From: Lachnospiraceae bacterium UBA1712
GTDB lineage: Bacteria > Bacillota > Clostridia > Lachnospirales > Lachnospiraceae
Direction of reading: 5' to 3'
DNA length: 64,000 bases
NCBI GenBank assembly: GCA_002317175.1
Contig: DCJA01000019.1
Location: 16,366-80,365, forward strand
Under the pieces are notes generated by a model that saw only the letters and a program-made list of their open reading frames with translations, ran no database searches and was not told the DNA's origin. Shown here piece by piece: positions 61,677 through 64,000 of this stretch; the first letter of the stretch is position 1; each line of letters starts with the position of its first letter. Made by a program: the position numbers and the translations under genes.

Positions 61677-62702
61677 CTAGCCATGCAATTTATATTCCTT
61701 ATCTTCATCGATAATATCAAGCATAAACTGCGCAAATACAGGGTCAAACTGCGTTCCTTTACCTGTTTCAATCTGATCTCGAATATATTCCTGATTGCAC
61801 AATGATCTATAGCTCCTGGATGAACTCATTGCATCGTAGGCATCCGCAACACCAATAATTCTAGCTATTTCTGGAATTTCATCTCCTTTTAGACCAGCTG
61901 GATAGCCATTACCATCATATCTTTCATGATGATACATAGCTCCGGTTGCAATCTCTGTTATCTGTGTAATATTTTTCAATATATCTGCACCAATGGTAGT
62001 ATGAGCTTTTATCTTCTCATATTCGCTATCAGTAAGCCTTGTAGTCTTATTTATAATTTCATCTGCAACGCCTATTTTACCTATATCGTGTAATGTAGCT
62101 GCACAATATAATGAATACATTTCATCTTTAGTCTTGCCCAACTTCTCAGCAATCATTAACGAATACTTGGCTACACGTATTGAATGACCATTAGTGTATT
62201 TATCTTTCGCATCAATAGCAGAAGCCATTGCAGTAATAACTTCTTCCGTCATGCGTTCAATGATAGCATATCTGTCCTGAGCGATTTTGGTCTGTCTGTC
62301 TACTTCAGCCTGCATATGCTTCTGAAGTCTAATCAGTTCCAGGGTCCTTCCAACACGTTGAATTACAACATCTGCAGCAAATGGCTTACTTATAAAATCC
62401 TGAGCACCCTTTATGAAGCAATCTACCTCAGTATTTCTATTTGAGTCTCCTGTAAGAAAAATTACAGGAATATCTCGAAGCTCCTCCGATTTTTTAAGAC
62501 AATCAATTACATCAAAACCACTCATCTCTGGCATCTGTACATCCAAAAGAATCAGATCTGGAACCTTTGTCTTGAGTATCTCCAGCGCTTCCATACCACT
62601 TGAAGCCGATATCGTTTCATAGTCTCCCTTTTTCAAAGCAAAGGAAGCCATTCTGTTATTCATTTCATTATCATCTACAATAAGGATAAGTCCGTTGCTC
62701 AT
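61677..62702 (-). CDS. Receiver-HD-GYP response regulator (RpfG-like)
   Basis: A 341-residue regulator. The receiver (~1-120) has IVDDNEMNNRM, phospho-Asp in LILLDVQMPEM, FLTGDSN and Lys in FISKPFA. A helical linker leads to HD-GYP (~160-330) with ATLHDIGKIGV and HHERYDGNGYP intact. It should hydrolyse cyclic di-GMP when phosphorylated, most likely by the hybrid kinase of the same cluster via its HPt. It is the first gene of the cluster. Confidence 0.93.
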   Translation of the reverse strand: MSNGLILIVDDNEMNNRMASFALKKGDYETISASSGMEALEILKTKVPDLILLDVQMPEMSGFDVIDCLKKSEELRDIPVIFLTGDSNRNTEVDCFIKGAQDFISKPFAADVVIQRVGRTLELIRLQKHMQAEVDRQTKIAQDRYAIIERMTEEVITAMASAIDAKDKYTNGHSIRVAKYSLMIAEKLGKTKDEMYSLYCAATLHDIGKIGVADEIINKTTRLTDSEYEKIKAHTTIGADILKNITQITEIATGAMYHHERYDGNGYPAGLKGDEIPEIARIIGVADAYDAMSSSRSYRSLCNQEYIRDQIETGKGTQFDPVFAQFMLDIIDEDKEYKLHG

Positions 62703-62712
62703 ATCGTAACCA

Positions 62713-62738
62713 CATCAAGTTAATACGTTAATACATCA
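62713..62738 (-). promoter_or_regulatory. Direct-repeat cluster upstream of the HD-GYP regulator
   Basis: Two adjacent copies of GTTAATAC (62719-62734, plus-strand reading) are flanked on both sides by CATCAA. It lies 11-36 bases before the start codon and may be an operator. Confidence 0.35.
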
Positions 62739-62814
62739 AAGTGCTTATATAATATATATACCAAAAAACCTCTAATGTTTTCAAGTATTTGCATAATTTT
62801 ATTCCTTTTGAAAA

Positions 62815-62840
62815 AGGACCTATGCAAATACATAGGCCCT
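62815..62840 (-). terminator. Terminator of the AraC/GyrI regulator
   Basis: A 10-bp stem (AGGACCTATG / CATAGGCCCT), whose one odd position pairs as G-U on the minus strand, followed by a T run; 25 bases past the stop. Confidence 0.8.
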
Positions 62841-62864
62841 TCCTTTTATAAATTGCTATCTTTT

Positions 62865-63764
62865 CTATTTCCTTTTCACAGGAATCCAAATTGCTGTATG
62901 ATAATCCGGATCTGTCTTTTCTCCATTCATGCAGTCATACCACTCAACGTTTGCATTTCCACTAATTTCATAATCAGGGTTTCCCGGCAACCATTCCTTA
63001 AAAATCCTTGTGTTAAGAGCCTGCAATGCGTCAGGTATAGCACCTACACAATCAAATATTGCCCAATCCCCCCTTGGAAATTCATAGAGCATCATGCCTT
63101 CAGGTACCTCTCCGCCTGCATACTTACCTGCGATAAGATATACAAATTTTCCTTTTCCGGCAATACTCTCGTCGTCAATACATACTCCGTACTCTCCTAT
63201 ACAGTTATCAATTAATGCCTTTTCATATTCATTAGCTGGTTCATTCCCTGCATATACATTAGCTGCATACTTCTCACATATTTCATCCCAGAACTTTGGA
63301 ATCTCTTCATATGCTGTGTCAAAACAAAATGTCTTTGCAAAGCCAATTACCTTAAAGCCAAACAGATTTCTAATCTTTACGTCCATATTATCTCCTCCTG
63401 TAATACCAATCTTGATTGCTAAAGGAAGAAATGATCTGACAGCACCGCCTTGCTTTATCTCGCTTGGTGAAGTTCCATGAAACCTTGTGAATGCTTTTGT
63501 GAAGCTTTCCGGGGTTTCATACCCATACTCATAAGCTATATCAATAACTTTCCTATCACTGTCTTTTAGATCTAGCGCAGCCAAATATAATCTGCGATTT
63601 CTAATGTACTCTGACACAGAATAGCCTGTCATTACCTGAAAACCTTTTTGAAAATGAACCTGAGACAAATACACCTGTTCAGACACATCCTGCGCACTGA
63701 TTTTGTCCTTCAGATGTTCCTCAATATACTCTACTGATTTTCTAATTGCCGTTATCCACTCCAT
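62865..63764 (-). CDS. AraC-family regulator with GyrI-like effector domain
   Basis: A 299-residue regulator. The N-terminal AraC double helix-turn-helix (KISAQDVSEQVYLSQVHFQK; KVIDIAYEYGYETPESFTKA) is followed by a GyrI-like small-molecule-binding domain (IRNLFGFKVIGFAKTF, then YDCMNGEKTDPDYHTAIWIP). Members of this group respond to drugs or other hydrophobic ligands. The ATG at 63762-63764 has GGAGG upstream; the earlier ATG does not. It is a single gene with its own terminator. Confidence 0.9.
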   Translation of the reverse strand: MEWITAIRKSVEYIEEHLKDKISAQDVSEQVYLSQVHFQKGFQVMTGYSVSEYIRNRRLYLAALDLKDSDRKVIDIAYEYGYETPESFTKAFTRFHGTSPSEIKQGGAVRSFLPLAIKIGITGGDNMDVKIRNLFGFKVIGFAKTFCFDTAYEEIPKFWDEICEKYAANVYAGNEPANEYEKALIDNCIGEYGVCIDDESIAGKGKFVYLIAGKYAGGEVPEGMMLYEFPRGDWAIFDCVGAIPDALQALNTRIFKEWLPGNPDYEISGNANVEWYDCMNGEKTDPDYHTAIWIPVKRK

Positions 63765-63935
63765 ATGGTTTCCTCCTTTTCTTCCTTGGAACAAACTAAT
63801 CATATCAATTCGGACAACAATACTCTTGTCATTTTAAATCCAAATTTGTCAGGCTTTAGAGGCATGAGCCGGATTTGAAACCGATGAATGTCTCAAAACC
63901 CAGTATTTAAGCCCCTTTAAGTGTTCTTTTTTAGT

Positions 63936-63955
63936 TTGGACCCATGTTGGACCCA
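63936..63955. repeat. Tandem TTGGACCCA direct repeat near the right edge
   Basis: Two copies of TTGGACCCA (63936-63944, 63947-63955) separated by TG. Paired GGGTCC-type repeats of this form are, as I recall, frequent near tyrosine-integrase attachment sites in gut Firmicutes. The minus strand entering from the edge reads RLMYPFA-stop (stop at 63977-63979), which could be the tail of a gene lying beyond the window. Confidence 0.4.
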
Positions 63956-64000
63956 AAAAATTTCAGGTTTTCTTGCTCATGCAAATGGATACATCAATCT

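Overview
The window reads as low-GC, motile-lifestyle Firmicutes DNA, most likely a Lachnospiraceae of the Butyrivibrio / Pseudobutyrivibrio / Roseburia type. This is inferred from the gene set: an F-type ATP synthase with a sodium-type c subunit, a trimeric electron-bifurcating-type [FeFe] hydrogenase, several HD-GYP proteins, and XylF-type sugar sensors feeding a YesM/YesN two-component pair. I could not run a database search, so the genus is an inference. Almost all genes lie on the minus strand; only the DUF402 gene, a radical SAM gene and a DHH phosphoesterase are on the plus strand.

Layout. 1-7020: complete atp operon (atpZ-atpI-atpB-atpE-atpF-atpH-atpA-atpG-atpD-atpC, the last cut by the window edge) behind a near-consensus promoter. 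7200-14040: a DUF402 gene and two HD-GYP membrane receptors in tandem, the second a 1386-residue fusion. 14083-15430: a tRNA-Gln gene whose 3' half and terminator are duplicated around a 1.2 kb insert holding an antitoxin-like gene and a zeta-type kinase broken by an in-frame stop. 15500-28500: housekeeping and envelope genes (DUF4153 cassette, suhB-trxA-hydrolase, murA, an M23 endopeptidase with a hendecad-repeat tail-anchored partner, a small alarmone synthetase, galE, a nucleotidyltransferase, a rhomboid). 28507-39191: eight genes, almost without gaps, for extracellular sugar sensing (binding proteins, histidine kinase, AraC-type regulator, GGDEF protein), an ABC importer and a class II aldolase-like protein. 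40125-44989: a tightly packed four-gene operon of a TelA-like protein, a degenerate vWA-like protein, a coiled-coil AAA+ ATPase and an unknown protein. 45000-52500: ion transporter, DHH phosphoesterase, NUDIX, zinc-ribbon protein, HD-GYP protein and a divergent RelA/SpoT protein. 52613-56699: hydCBA. 56872-62702: an HD-GYP response regulator, a binding protein and a double-sensor hybrid kinase. The right end holds an AraC/GyrI regulator and a direct repeat that may mark the edge of an integrated element.

How it fits together. Energy genes (Na+-type ATP synthase, HydABC) sit with an unusually dense signalling set: four intact HD-GYP domains, one active-looking GGDEF domain, one degenerate GGDEF domain, and two RelA/SpoT proteins. 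Three extracellular binding proteins appear to act as sensors rather than as transporter subunits. The best candidates for something undescribed are the TelA-like/AAA+/vWA-like operon, the ECF-like/propeller/HD-GYP fusion with its shared unknown C-terminal domain, and the tRNA-Gln-bounded mini-island.
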